Shown here piece by piece: positions 27,150 through 36,535 of a stretch of 64,000 bases of DNA (positions within the stretch are counted from its first letter, which is position 1; the number at the start of each line of letters is the position of its first letter). The DNA lies in NCBI RefSeq assembly GCF_013778505.1, contig NZ_JAAOWU010000012.1, positions 124,001 through 188,000 of the forward strand, given 5' to 3'. The DNA comes from Pseudomonas sivasensis. GTDB lineage: Bacteria; Pseudomonadota; Gammaproteobacteria; Pseudomonadales; Pseudomonadaceae. The notes under the pieces are model-generated. The model was not told where the DNA came from. It made no database searches and was given only the letters and a program-made list of their open reading frames with translations. Both the position numbers and the translations under genes were made by a program.

Positions 27150-27271
27150 ATTCAATCCTCTCTGCGCTAGGCCGTGGAATACGGCTTCGTCTGGAGAGGC
27201 AATCTAAGGAAAGCTGAAACGCGCTGAATGTAAGCCGAGTCTTGCCGCCTTACGCGTTGCGTTGCGGCGGA

Positions 27272-28615
27272 TTACAGGATCCGGTAAAGCAGTCGCTCGA
27301 TCCGCACGCGGCTCACCCGACGCAGAAACTTGCCGACCGCCGGGGGGTAATCCACCAGTGTCTGCAACTGCGCGTACCCGTCGATGCGGGTGGTGTGCTG
27401 GAAAATCTGCTCAAGCTCGGTCCGCCGTGTTTCCAACCATTGCCCCTGGGGATCGTCGATCAACAAGGCGTTTTCCAAGTCGAGACGGAACGCCCGAGGG
27501 TTTAGGTTGTTGCCGGTGAGCAAGGTGTAACGCTGGTCGATCCACATGCCTTTGAGGTGGTAGGTGTTGTCGCCATCGCGCCATAGGTGCAGGTTCAATT
27601 GGCCGCTGTCGATCATCGGCTGGTGGCGCTTGGCAAAGCGACGCAGGCTGATTTCGTACAGGTATGGCAGTGCCGCGATGACCTTGAAAGGCTCGCTGGG
27701 TGGGATGTAGAAGTCGTTGGCGGTCTTGTCACCGACGATGATGTCGATCTTCACGCCACGCGCCAGGGCACGGTTGATCTCGCGCGTGACCGCCAATGGC
27801 AGATTGAAGTACGGCGTGCAAATGGTCAGTTGCTGCTGGGCGCTGGCGATCAGCTCCAGGATCACCCGGCTCAGCGGGTTGTTCTTGCCGACGCCGAGCA
27901 ACGGGCTGACTGACAGGTGGCCATTGGGCAACTGCCCGGCTGTGGTGTCGTAGGTCGCGTGCTTGAGGCGGCTGCGCAGGTCGCCGATGTCGTTGCGCAG
28001 GCTGCGGGTGGTGGGCGGGTTGGGCAGGTCAAGGCGGTGCACCGCTTTGGACGCTACCAGGCCGTGTTCCACCAGGTGCTGCATCGAATCGGCCAGGGGC
28101 TTGCTGTGGATCAGGTGATAACGGTCAAACCGGTATTTGTCGAACTTGTGCAGGTACACGTTGTTCAGGCTGGCGCCGCTGTACAGCACGCTGTCATCGA
28201 TCACAAAGCCCTTGAGGTGCAACACGCCAAACAGCTCGCGGGTTTGTACCGGAACGCCGTACACCGGCACTTCGCTGGCATGGCTCTGTGTCATGGCCTG
28301 GTACCAGGCGCTGTTGCCGGGCTGTTTGCCCGCACCAATCAACCCGCGTTGGGCGCGCAACCAGTCGACCACCACCACGATGTCCAGCTCCGGCCGTGCA
28401 GCCTTGGCGGCGTGCAAGGCGTCGTAGATCTCCTGCCCTGCTTCGTCCTGCTGCAAGTACAGCGCCACGATGTAGATACGCCGGGTGGCTTGGGAGATTT
28501 TTTCCAGCAGGCAGCGGCGGTACGCATCCGCACCGGACAGCACATCGAGCGCGTCGGGAGTGAGGGGGAAACCACGCAGTTTGGGCAACAGGGAGCGTTT
28601 GAAGAACGACGGCAT
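27272..28615 (-). CDS. pssA: CDP-diacylglycerol--serine O-phosphatidyltransferase (PssA)
   Basis: A 447-residue phospholipase-D-superfamily enzyme that makes phosphatidylserine, the precursor of phosphatidylethanolamine. Both HKD motifs are present (HLKGFVIDDSVLYSGASL and YHLKGMWID...TGNNLNPRAF). Identity with E. coli PssA is extensive, including KTANDFYIP and the ending near RRLYRIL, and the length agrees (451). It is expected to be a peripheral protein of the inner membrane and ribosomes. It is transcribed away from the TetR gene. Confidence 0.95.
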   Translation of the reverse strand: MPSFFKRSLLPKLRGFPLTPDALDVLSGADAYRRCLLEKISQATRRIYIVALYLQQDEAGQEIYDALHAAKAARPELDIVVVVDWLRAQRGLIGAGKQPGNSAWYQAMTQSHASEVPVYGVPVQTRELFGVLHLKGFVIDDSVLYSGASLNNVYLHKFDKYRFDRYHLIHSKPLADSMQHLVEHGLVASKAVHRLDLPNPPTTRSLRNDIGDLRSRLKHATYDTTAGQLPNGHLSVSPLLGVGKNNPLSRVILELIASAQQQLTICTPYFNLPLAVTREINRALARGVKIDIIVGDKTANDFYIPPSEPFKVIAALPYLYEISLRRFAKRHQPMIDSGQLNLHLWRDGDNTYHLKGMWIDQRYTLLTGNNLNPRAFRLDLENALLIDDPQGQWLETRRTELEQIFQHTTRIDGYAQLQTLVDYPPAVGKFLRRVSRVRIERLLYRIL

Positions 28616-28712
28616 AGGGCTCGCAATGGGTCGAATCCGAAGAGGCCCCGAGCTTACACCATGGGGTTGCTCAGGTCTCGTTGCCTCGTAGGAAAAAGCC
28701 CATTGACCATGA

Positions 28713-28726
28713 AGAACGATCGTTCT
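28713..28726 (+). promoter_or_regulatory. Perfect palindromic operator in front of the TetR gene
   Basis: AGAACGATCGTTCT is a 14-bp perfect palindrome 12 bases before the chosen TetR start. Short perfect palindromes at this place are typical autoregulatory TetR operators. It would lie inside the coding region if the ATG at 28709 were used, which argues for 28739. Confidence 0.65.
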
Positions 28727-28738
28727 ACTGTGTGCGAC

Positions 28739-29302
28739 ATGAACGACATTACTGGCAATGAAACCCGCGACATTATCCTCGACGTCACCGAGAAGTTGAT
28801 CTATCGCCACGGCATCGCCGCCACCGGCATGGACTTTCTGGTGAAAACCGCTGGCGTCTCGCGCAAGAGTATTTACCGCTACTTCGCCAATAAAGACGAG
28901 TTGGTGATCGCGGCCCTGCAACGCCGCGATGAACGCTGGATGCACTGGCTGCGCGGCGAAGTGGAACGAGTCGACGGCAGCGGCGAACGCCTGCTCGCGC
29001 TGTTTGACGCGCTCAGGACGTGGTTCGGCTCGGCGGATTTTCGCGGCTGTGCCTTCATCAACACCAGCGGTGAAACCGGCGACCCGCACAGCCCGGTGCG
29101 CCTGCTGGCCAAAGCGCATAAACAGAAACTGTTCGAGTACGCACTTGAACTGTGCCAAGCCCATGGCACCTGCGACCCCGAACAGCAGGCAGCACACCTG
29201 CTGATCCTGATCGATGGCGCCATTACCGTTGCCTTGGTCATGGGCGATACAACCGCTGCTGATAACGCGCAATGCATGGCGCGAACGTTATTAGGGCTTT
29301 GA
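28739..29302 (+). CDS. TetR/AcrR-family transcriptional regulator
   Basis: A 187-residue regulator with an N-terminal TetR HTH (GIAATGMDFLVKTAGVSRKSIYRYFANKDE) and a helical ligand domain of the type with the conserved FRGCAFINTSGE motif. The start is uncertain: ATG 28709 would add ten residues but would cover the palindromic operator, so 28739 is preferred. The downstream NTF2-like gene 41 bases away is the likely target and the operon is probably self-repressed. Confidence 0.88.
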   Translation: MNDITGNETRDIILDVTEKLIYRHGIAATGMDFLVKTAGVSRKSIYRYFANKDELVIAALQRRDERWMHWLRGEVERVDGSGERLLALFDALRTWFGSADFRGCAFINTSGETGDPHSPVRLLAKAHKQKLFEYALELCQAHGTCDPEQQAAHLLILIDGAITVALVMGDTTAADNAQCMARTLLGL

Positions 29303-29343
29303 ATGCACTGGCCGAGCCACTTTGCCTAAACAGGAGCGTTGAA

Positions 29344-29823
29344 ATGTCATCCACCCCAGAAACACGCCCGCCGCTGCCGCCATTCACCCGCGAATCAGCG
29401 ATTGAAAAAGTCCGCCTGGCCGAAGACGGTTGGAACTCCCGCGACCCACAACGTGTGTCCCTGGCTTACACCCTGGACACCCAGTGGCGTAACCGCGCCG
29501 AATTCGTCCATGGCCGCGAAGAAGCCAAAGGCTTTCTCACGCGCAAATGGGCCAAGGAGCTGGATTATCGGCTGATCAAGGAATTGTGGGCCTTCACCGG
29601 CAACCGCATTGCCGTGCGGTATGCCTATGAATGGCATGACGACTCCGGCAACTGGTTCCGCTCTTACGGCAATGAGAATTGGGAGTTCGACGAAAACGGC
29701 CTGATGGCCAACCGTTTTGCCTGTATCAACGACAGGCCGATCATGGAAAGCGAGCGGCTGTTCCATTGGCCGCTGGGCCGACGCCCGGATGAGCATCCGG
29801 GGTTGTCCGATCTCGGCCTGTAA
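29344..29823 (+). CDS. DUF1348 / NTF2-like protein
   Basis: A 159-residue cytoplasmic protein of the NTF2-like fold, DUF1348 type (IEKVRLAEDGWNSRDPQRVSLAYT; QWRNRAEF; RFAYEW-like RYAYEWHDDSGNWFRSYGNENWEF). An AGGAG ribosome site precedes the ATG. It lies in the TetR operon. Such proteins often bind small molecules, but the reaction is unknown. A REP-type hairpin follows the stop. Confidence 0.85.
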   Translation: MSSTPETRPPLPPFTRESAIEKVRLAEDGWNSRDPQRVSLAYTLDTQWRNRAEFVHGREEAKGFLTRKWAKELDYRLIKELWAFTGNRIAVRYAYEWHDDSGNWFRSYGNENWEFDENGLMANRFACINDRPIMESERLFHWPLGRRPDEHPGLSDLGL

Positions 29824-29839
29824 AACCTGGTGCGGTTCA

Positions 29840-29868
29840 AATGTGAGAGGGGGCAAGCCCCCTCCCTA
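29840..29868. repeat. Pseudomonas REP hairpin
   Basis: GAGGGGGCAAGCCCCCTC, an 8-bp stem with an AA loop, is the core of the common fluorescens-group REP sequence (TGTGGGAGGGGGCAAGCCCCC). It lies between convergent genes and may also protect mRNA 3' ends. Confidence 0.75.
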
Positions 29869-29879
29869 CGCTGAGTGCC

Positions 29880-31028
29880 TCAGTCCTGATTAAGGCCGAC
29901 TCGATACAACGCACCATCATCCTCATCCGTCAGCACATACAAAAAGCCATCCGGGCCCTGCCGCACATCGCGAATACGCGCCTTCAAACCTCCCAGCAAA
30001 CGCTCCTCGTGGATGACCTTGTCGCCCTCGAACTGCAACCGAATCAGCTCCTGGCTGGCCAGCGCGCCGATGAACACGTTGTGCTGCCACGCCTTGAACC
30101 GGTCACTGTCGTAGAACGCCATGCCGCTGATGCCCGGTGACTTTTCCCACACATGATGGGGCGCCACGGTACCTTCCGCCGTCTTGCCTTTGGCCTCCGG
30201 AATCGGCGTCAGGGAGTAGTTGATGCCGTGCGTCGCCAGGGGCCAGCCATAGTTTTTGCCACGTTCGACGATGTTGATCTCGTCACCACCACGGGGGCCG
30301 TGCTCGTTTTCCCAGATCGTGCCGCTCCAGGGGTTCAGTGCCAGTCCCTGTGGGTTGCGTTGGCCGTAGGACCAGATTTCGGGGCGTACGCCCGGCTGAC
30401 CAACAAAGGGGTTGTCATCCGGCACGCGGCCGTCGGGGTAGATCCGTACGACCTTGCCTTGCAGCTTGTCCAGGTCCTGGGCAGTGGGTCGGTCGTTGTT
30501 TTCGCCCAGGGTCACAAACAGGTACCCATCCTGGTCGAAGGCCAGGCGCGAGCCAAAGTGATTGCCGGTGGAGAGCTTCGGCTCCTGGCGCAGGATGACT
30601 TTGAAATCGATCAGGCCGCTGAGGTCCGCCGCCAAACGTCCACGTCCCACCACAGTGCCGGCCGTGCCGCCTTTGCCGCCGCCTTCGGCGTATGACAAAT
30701 AGACCGTGCGGTCCTCTTTGAAATCGGGCGACAGCACCACATCGAGTAAACCGCCCTGCCCCTTGGCCCACACCTCAGGCACGCCGCTCAGCGGAGCCGA
30801 GAGCTTGCCATCCGGGCTGACAACGCGCAGGTGGCCAGGGCGTTCGGTAACCAGGAAGCCTTGCTGGTCCGGCAGAAACGCCACGGCCCATGGGTGGTCC
30901 AGGCCTTTGACGATCGAGGTGACAGTGAGGCTGCCTTGTTCACTGGGGAACTGCTGCAAATCGGCGGCGTAGACCGTCGTCAGGGTCGTCGCGCACATAA
31001 CGGCTAACAGGGTTTTGCGTATAAACAT
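29880..31028 (-). CDS. Soluble PQQ-dependent aldose sugar dehydrogenase
   Basis: A 382-residue periplasmic protein of the glucose/sorbosone dehydrogenase (YliI/Asd) family. It has a signal peptide (MFIRKTLLAVMCATTLTTVYA) and a six-blade propeller. Typical PQQ/calcium-site patterns are present: LDHPWAVAFLP, GNHFGSRLAFD, YGQRNPQGLA and ENEHGPRGGDE. It oxidises aldoses with PQQ in the periplasm. It lies 11 bases behind a small exported protein gene and is probably co-transcribed with it. Confidence 0.9.
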   Translation of the reverse strand: MFIRKTLLAVMCATTLTTVYAADLQQFPSEQGSLTVTSIVKGLDHPWAVAFLPDQQGFLVTERPGHLRVVSPDGKLSAPLSGVPEVWAKGQGGLLDVVLSPDFKEDRTVYLSYAEGGGKGGTAGTVVGRGRLAADLSGLIDFKVILRQEPKLSTGNHFGSRLAFDQDGYLFVTLGENNDRPTAQDLDKLQGKVVRIYPDGRVPDDNPFVGQPGVRPEIWSYGQRNPQGLALNPWSGTIWENEHGPRGGDEINIVERGKNYGWPLATHGINYSLTPIPEAKGKTAEGTVAPHHVWEKSPGISGMAFYDSDRFKAWQHNVFIGALASQELIRLQFEGDKVIHEERLLGGLKARIRDVRQGPDGFLYVLTDEDDGALYRVGLNQD

Positions 31029-31039
31029 AAGACGAGTCC

Positions 31040-31354
31040 TTACCGGCGATTGCCGTTGGCATCAAACGTGGGGGCTTTAGTGTCGGTGGCCGGGCGGCTG
31101 GGCGCGGCCTCACGCTGGGGGTAACGGTTGCCGATGCCGCCGTTTTCCAGGGTCGGCGGGCGCGTGGCCGGCACGGTCTGGATACCGCGAATCGCCGGCG
31201 CATTGGGCTGCGTGCCCTGCATGCTGTTGGGGTTGGCCCGGTGAATGGGGCCATTGTTGGTGTTGTTGCCGCCAGGCAGGTTCTGCGCTTGAGCGGTGGC
31301 TGCAAGTGCCAGGCTCAGCGCCAGCACTGCAAGATGACGCACGCGGGTGATCAT
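31040..31354 (-). CDS. Small exported Pro/Asn-rich protein
   Basis: A 104-residue protein with a clear signal peptide (VRHLAVLALSLALAATAQA). The mature part is disordered-looking and rich in Asn, Pro, Gly and Arg (NLPGGNNTNNGP, PATRPPTLENGG). It has no recognisable domain. It precedes the PQQ dehydrogenase by 11 bases in the same direction and may be a partner or merely co-transcribed. Confidence 0.72.
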   Translation of the reverse strand: MITRVRHLAVLALSLALAATAQAQNLPGGNNTNNGPIHRANPNSMQGTQPNAPAIRGIQTVPATRPPTLENGGIGNRYPQREAAPSRPATDTKAPTFDANGNRR

Positions 31355-31538
31355 GACAAAGCCTCTCTGGGACGAGGAGTACCTGCTTTCGATACCACGC
31401 TACGCCTGGGGTTCGGCTTTGGTAACTAAATACTTCCTCATCAGGTGTAACACGATCTGTCCGCGCATCCATCCAGGGAAACTTTTTTAACCGCCCGCGA
31501 GTCACCCGAACACAGTCTCTTCTCAAGGAATCGCACTT

Positions 31539-32366
31539 ATGCCACGGGCCATCTGGAAAGGCGCCATCAGCTTCGGTTTGGTTCATATCCCTGTATCGCT
31601 GGTCTCCGCCACGTCCGCACAGGGTGTGGATTTCGACTGGTTGGACAAGCGCAGCATGGACCCGGTGGGCTACAAACGCATCAACAAAACCACCGGCAAG
31701 GAAGTGACCAAGGAGCACATCGTCAAAGGCGTAGCGTTTGAGAAGGGACGTTATGTGGTGCTCAGCGAAGAGGAGATTCGCTCGGCCCACCCCAAGTCTA
31801 CTCAGACCATCGAAATCATCGCCTTTGTCGCCAGCGACCAGATCCCGTTGCAGAACATCGACACGCCCTACTTCCTGGCGCCGGACAAACGCGGCGGCAA
31901 GGTCTACGCGCTGCTGCGGGAAACCCTCAAGAAAACCCGCAAGGTCGCCCTGGCCAATGTGGTGCTGCACACCAAGCAGCACCTGGCGGCATTGATGCCC
32001 CTGGAGTCCGCACTGGTGCTGGTGATGCTGCGCTGGCCCGCCGAGGTGCGCAGCCTGGATGAATTGGAACTGGGCAGCGACGTAACCAAACCCTCCCTGG
32101 CCAAAGGTGAACTGGACATGGCCAAGCGCTTGGTGGAGGACATGAGCGCCGACTGGCAACCGGATGCCTACCGCGACAGCTTTCAGGAAAAAATCATGGC
32201 GCTGGTGGCGAAGAAGGCCAAGGCCGGCAAGATTGAAGATGTGGAATCCAAGGAAGGCAGCGAAGAGCGCAAGTCGGCCGATGTGCTCGACCTGACCGAA
32301 CTGCTCAAGCGCAGCCTGGCGGGTAAGCCTGCGGCGAAAAAAACCGCCAAGAAAAAGGCCTCTTGA
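31539..32366 (+). CDS. ku: Ku, non-homologous end-joining protein
   Basis: A 275-residue bacterial Ku beginning MPRAIWKGAISFGLVHIPV, the hallmark start of the family. It has the ring-forming beta-barrel core and a Lys/Ala-rich C-terminal tail (KPAAKKTAKKKAS) used for DNA binding and LigD recruitment. AAGGA lies upstream. It binds double-strand ends and is followed 24 bases later by ligD. Confidence 0.96.
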   Translation: MPRAIWKGAISFGLVHIPVSLVSATSAQGVDFDWLDKRSMDPVGYKRINKTTGKEVTKEHIVKGVAFEKGRYVVLSEEEIRSAHPKSTQTIEIIAFVASDQIPLQNIDTPYFLAPDKRGGKVYALLRETLKKTRKVALANVVLHTKQHLAALMPLESALVLVMLRWPAEVRSLDELELGSDVTKPSLAKGELDMAKRLVEDMSADWQPDAYRDSFQEKIMALVAKKAKAGKIEDVESKEGSEERKSADVLDLTELLKRSLAGKPAAKKTAKKKAS

Positions 32367-32390
32367 GCCTGGCATTACTGGGAGAACGCC

Positions 32391-34853
32391 ATGGCAAAGC
32401 CGCTGAGTGAATACAATCGCAAGCGCGATTTCGAGATCACCGCAGAACCTTCCGGCAAGGCGACCACGGGCAAACGAAAGACGTCAGCACTGTCGTTCGT
32501 GATCCAGAAGCACGACGCACGCAACCTGCACTATGACTTTCGCCTGGAACTCGATGGCGTGCTCAAAAGCTGGGCCGTGCCCAAGGGCCCAAGCCTCGAC
32601 CCCAGCCAGAAGCGCTTGGCGGTTCACGTGGAAGACCACCCGCTGGGCTACGGCAGTTTCGAAGGCAGTATCCCGGCCGGTCAATACGGCGCCGGTGATG
32701 TGATTGTCTGGGACCGTGGGGTCTGGAAACCCCATGACGACCCACACAAGGCTTACGCCGCCGGCAAACTCAAATTCACGCTGGTAGGTGAAAAACTCTC
32801 GGGCGATTGGGCGCTGGTGCGCACTCGCTTGAAAGGCAGCGGTGACAAGGAACAGTGGCTGCTGATCAAAGAGCAAGACCAACAGGCGCGCCCTGCCGCC
32901 GACTACGACATCGTGCAGGCTGAGCCTAAAAGCGTGCTCAGTGATGCCTCCATAGCCCCCACCAAGAACCAGCCGAAAGCCAAGAAAGCAGCCGCTGCAC
33001 TGCCCGAGCAATTCACACCGCAACTGGCAACCCTGGTAGACCGCGCGCCCGACGGGGACTGGCAGTATGAAATCAAGTTTGATGGCTACCGCATGCTGGC
33101 GCGGATTCGCGACGGCGAAGTCCGCCTGTTTACCCGTAACGGCCATGACTGGACCGAGCGCCTGCCGCGGCAGGTCAAAGCCCTGCACGCCCTCAAGCTC
33201 AAGGACAGTTGGCTGGATGGCGAAGTGGTCAGCCTCAACCCTGAAGGTTTACCGGACTTCCAGGCCCTGCAAAATGCCTTTGACAGCGGCCGTAGCCTGG
33301 ACCTCGTCTATTACCTGTTCGATGCGCCGTTTCTGGATGGCGCAGATCAGCGCCAGGCCCCCGTAGAGGATCGCCGGGCCATGCTCAAGGCCGCGCTGTC
33401 TGGAAGCAAAAGTAAGTTACTGCGGTTTTCTGAAGCCTTCACCGCCCATCATCAGGACATTTTACAGAGCGCCTGCAACCTGGCCCTGGAAGGCGTGATC
33501 GGCAAACGCATGGGCAGCCCCTACACGTCCGCTCGCAGTACTGACTGGATCAAGCTCAAATGCCGTTTGCGCCAGGAGTTTGTGATTGTCGGACATACCC
33601 GTCCCCAGGGTTCGCGCAGCGGTTTTGGCGCATTGCTGCTGGCGGTGAATGACGACAGCGGGCTGAGGTACGCCGGTCGCGTCGGCACCGGTTTTGATCA
33701 AGCGTCGTTGGAGGCTATCTACACGCAGCTCAAAGCGCGGGCGCGCAAAACCTCGCCTTTGCACAAACCCCTGACCAGTGCCCAGGCGCGAGGCGTGCAG
33801 TGGGTGGAGCCGACGCTGGTGGGGGAAGTACAGTTTGCCCAGTGGACCCGTGACGGTGTGGTGCGCCACGCCACTTTTATGGGCCTGCGCAGCGATAAAC
33901 CGGCCGCGCAGATCGTGCACGAACAGCCGCAGGTGGCTGAATCCATGAAAGCCCCGCAAGCCAAGACCCTGTTGAAGATCACCCACCCTGAGCGAGTGAT
34001 CGATCCACTAAGCGGCACGCAAAAGCAGCAATTGGCGCAGTTCTACGAAAGTATCAGCGAATGGGTCCTGCCCTTTCTGCGGCATCGCCCGGTGTCCTTG
34101 CTCAGGGCTCCGGAAGGCATCGAGGGCGAGCAGTTCTTCCAGAAGCACTCGGAACGCCTGGCGATTCCCCATATCAAGCAATTGGACGCCGCGCTGGACC
34201 CAGGCCACGCGCCGCTGATGGAGATCGACAGCGTCCAGGCACTAGTCGGCGCTGTGCAAATGGGCACCGTCGAATTTCATACCTGGGGCGCCACCTCAGA
34301 CAAGATCGAAACCCCTGACCTGTTTGTGCTGGACCTCGACCCGGATCCCGCGTTGCCCTGGAAAAGCATGCTGGAAGCGGCACAACTCACCTTGTCGGTA
34401 CTGGACGAGCTGGGCCTCGATGCGTTCGTCAAAACCAGCGGCGGCAAAGGCCTGCACTTGGTAGTGCCGCTGGCACGACGGGACGGTTGGGAGCCGGTAA
34501 AAGCCTTCGCCAAAGCCATTGCCCAGTTTATGACCGCGCAACTGCCGGAACGCTTTACCGCCACCTCCGGGCCGAAAAACCGTGTGGGCAAGATCTTTAT
34601 CGATTACCTGCGCAATGCACGGGGCGCGAGCACCGTGGCCGCCTACTCGGTACGGGCTCGGCCAGGGCTGCCGGTGTCGGTGCCGGTCAGTCGTAAGGAA
34701 TTGCAGGGGTTGCGTGGCGCGCAGCAGTGGACGGTGGCCAATCTGCACCAACGCTTACAGGGACTGAAGGAGGATCCGTGGGAGGGTTATGCCCATCGGC
34801 AGAAGATCAGCAAGAAAATGTGGGACAAACTGGGCGCCCAGCCACCGCAGTGA
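32391..34853 (+). CDS. ligD: LigD, multifunctional NHEJ DNA ligase
   Basis: An 820-residue enzyme with the Pseudomonas domain order. The 3'-phosphoesterase comes first (residues about 10-170, HDARNLHYDFRLEL, HVEDHPLGYGSFEG). The ATP-dependent ligase follows with the adenylated Lys at about 229 in EIKFDGYRML. A primase-like polymerase is C-terminal, with metal-binding FVLDLDPD and KTSGGKGLHL. With Ku it trims, fills and seals double-strand breaks, mostly in stationary phase. It is shortened only in linker regions. Confidence 0.96.
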   Translation: MAKPLSEYNRKRDFEITAEPSGKATTGKRKTSALSFVIQKHDARNLHYDFRLELDGVLKSWAVPKGPSLDPSQKRLAVHVEDHPLGYGSFEGSIPAGQYGAGDVIVWDRGVWKPHDDPHKAYAAGKLKFTLVGEKLSGDWALVRTRLKGSGDKEQWLLIKEQDQQARPAADYDIVQAEPKSVLSDASIAPTKNQPKAKKAAAALPEQFTPQLATLVDRAPDGDWQYEIKFDGYRMLARIRDGEVRLFTRNGHDWTERLPRQVKALHALKLKDSWLDGEVVSLNPEGLPDFQALQNAFDSGRSLDLVYYLFDAPFLDGADQRQAPVEDRRAMLKAALSGSKSKLLRFSEAFTAHHQDILQSACNLALEGVIGKRMGSPYTSARSTDWIKLKCRLRQEFVIVGHTRPQGSRSGFGALLLAVNDDSGLRYAGRVGTGFDQASLEAIYTQLKARARKTSPLHKPLTSAQARGVQWVEPTLVGEVQFAQWTRDGVVRHATFMGLRSDKPAAQIVHEQPQVAESMKAPQAKTLLKITHPERVIDPLSGTQKQQLAQFYESISEWVLPFLRHRPVSLLRAPEGIEGEQFFQKHSERLAIPHIKQLDAALDPGHAPLMEIDSVQALVGAVQMGTVEFHTWGATSDKIETPDLFVLDLDPDPALPWKSMLEAAQLTLSVLDELGLDAFVKTSGGKGLHLVVPLARRDGWEPVKAFAKAIAQFMTAQLPERFTATSGPKNRVGKIFIDYLRNARGASTVAAYSVRARPGLPVSVPVSRKELQGLRGAQQWTVANLHQRLQGLKEDPWEGYAHRQKISKKMWDKLGAQPPQ

Positions 34854-34871
34854 GGACGCCCTGGCCGAGCG

Positions 34872-35771
34872 TTAGATGAGCACGAAGATCAGCGCCAAGG
34901 CCGCGAAAATCGCCCATTTTTCCAGGTAGTAACGGGTGCGGTTGCGTTTCTTCAGCTCTTTGCCGCGCAGGCGGATCTTGTACAGACGCGTAAACGCTCG
35001 GTTCAGTCCGCCGGTCTTGTCGCCAGCGTCGTTGGGCGAACCCGCCGCCGCCATCACTGTGCGGCTGAACCAGCGGTTGAACACCGCAGCCCAGCGGTAT
35101 TTCATCGGCCGCTCGACATCGCAGAACAGGATGATGCGGTTCTGCTGCGTGGTGTTTTCGGCGTAGTGAATATAGGTCTCGTCGAACATCACCGGTTCAC
35201 CGTCACGCCAGTAGTAGCTCTCACCGTCCACATTGATGTAGCAGCCAGGATCATTCGGGGTATCCAGGCCCAAGTGATAGCGGTAAGAGCCGGCGTAGGG
35301 ATCGCGATGGCGTACCAGTTTGGAACCCGGCGGCAGCTCGGCGAACATCGCGGCCTTGATCGAGCCGATGCTCTGCACCAGCTCGGTGGTGCGCGGGCAC
35401 AGCTTCATTGCGGAAGGATGGCTGTCGCCGTACCACTTGAGGTAGAAACGCTTCCAGCCCGACTTGAAAAACGAGTTGAAGCCCACGTCGTTGTACTGGT
35501 CGGAGCGCTTGATCGCCCCTGCCTTCATGAGGTTCTGGCCTTCCTGGCGAATCTCTTCCCAATGCTCCTGCAACGGACTTAGGTCAGGGAAGTCGCTGGG
35601 CGAGAGAAACGGTCGACCGGGGAGTTTGGAGAACAGGTATAGAAAACAGTTGATGGGTGCCAGGAAGGTTGAATGGTCACTGAGCTGGCGACCCAGTTTG
35701 TGTCGCACCCGGCCACGCAGGTGTACATACGCAATGGAGGCGACATAGAGAACAACAATGATGAGCTTCAA
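34872..35771 (-). CDS. lpxO: LpxO-like lipid A hydroxylase (Fe/2-oxoglutarate dependent)
   Basis: A 299-residue aspartyl/asparaginyl beta-hydroxylase-type enzyme with membrane helices at both ends (IIVVLYVASIAYVH; IFAALALIFVLI). Iron ligands appear in the HRDPYAGSYRYHLGL segment and in YIHYAENTTQQNR. LpxO adds a 2-hydroxyl to lipid A acyl chains. The N-terminus (LIIVVLYVASIAYVHLRGRVRHK) matches Pseudomonas LpxO. The only suitable start is a TTG at 35771 with a weak ribosome site. It is convergent with ligD. Confidence 0.88.
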   Translation of the reverse strand: MKLIIVVLYVASIAYVHLRGRVRHKLGRQLSDHSTFLAPINCFLYLFSKLPGRPFLSPSDFPDLSPLQEHWEEIRQEGQNLMKAGAIKRSDQYNDVGFNSFFKSGWKRFYLKWYGDSHPSAMKLCPRTTELVQSIGSIKAAMFAELPPGSKLVRHRDPYAGSYRYHLGLDTPNDPGCYINVDGESYYWRDGEPVMFDETYIHYAENTTQQNRIILFCDVERPMKYRWAAVFNRWFSRTVMAAAGSPNDAGDKTGGLNRAFTRLYKIRLRGKELKKRNRTRYYLEKWAIFAALALIFVLI

Positions 35772-36011
35772 GGGATTTCGTCACACGTCAGTAGAGAACA
35801 GGCTGCTCCTGCGTGCCCACGACGGCCGAGGATGAATAGCAGCACCTGAAATCACAATTCACAGACAGGCAACATGAGCGGCTTGATGACAAGCGGTTAC
35901 ATGGCCATTGGCAGTTATTTAGCCATATTCTGTAACGAAAAGTTAACTAAGAATTGTGAAAAGCTGTCTACTTAGGCAGGGTTCGCACCTGCACAACTAC
36001 AAGGAATGGTT

Positions 36012-36398
36012 ATGTCGCCCACTTTAGATCCGGATCATCAGGCCCTTCAGGGCGCCTGGGAGCAAACGTCACTTGAGGACAGCGGTGTCCTGAACCCGGT
36101 AGACGCTCACACTGCGCCCGGTGCCATCACCACCATTTCAGGCGACCGCTTCGAAGTGAAAACCGTGCAAGGCGACCTGTTGCTGGCCGGCCGATTCTCC
36201 CTGGACAGCAGCACTACACCAAAAAGCATTACGTGGGTCGATTCCATGGGCGATGACGCCGGCAAGCCGTTGCCTGCCAGCTACCGCCTTGATGGCGACG
36301 AATTTGTATTTATCGCGGCCGATGAAGGGATGCCCAGGCCCACCGTCTTCAGCACCGGCCCCGGTCAGACCATGCGCAGTTTCGTGCGGCGCGCTTGA
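36012..36398 (+). CDS. Small lipocalin-like protein (TIGR03067-like)
   Basis: A 128-residue cytoplasmic protein beginning with LQGAWEQTSLEDSG, followed by alternating beta strands (GDRFEVKTVQGD, LAGRFSLDSSTTPKSITWVDS) and ending MRSFVRRA. The pattern of 'W...S.E..G' then 'KSI.' resembles the calycin-like TIGR03067 family. AAGGA lies 6 bases before the ATG at 36012, so that start is preferred to 36006. Function is unknown. Confidence 0.72.
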   Translation: MSPTLDPDHQALQGAWEQTSLEDSGVLNPVDAHTAPGAITTISGDRFEVKTVQGDLLLAGRFSLDSSTTPKSITWVDSMGDDAGKPLPASYRLDGDEFVFIAADEGMPRPTVFSTGPGQTMRSFVRRA

Positions 36399-36491
36399 TC
36401 AATGCGCCGTCCGAACCTGCGACATGCTTTTCACACAGCCTTCACTTTCGGCGCGATAGGGTAAAGCCTACCTACTCCAGTGAATCCCTTG

Positions 36492-36519
36492 GCCCGCCTC
36501 TTTAAGCGGGCTTTTTTTT
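36492..36519 (+). terminator. Rho-independent terminator
   Basis: GCCCGC and GCGGGC form the stem, with loop CTCTTTAA and a run of eight T. It ends the transcript of the small gene at 36012-36398. Confidence 0.85.
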
Positions 36520-36535
36520 GCGTGGACAAACCGTA

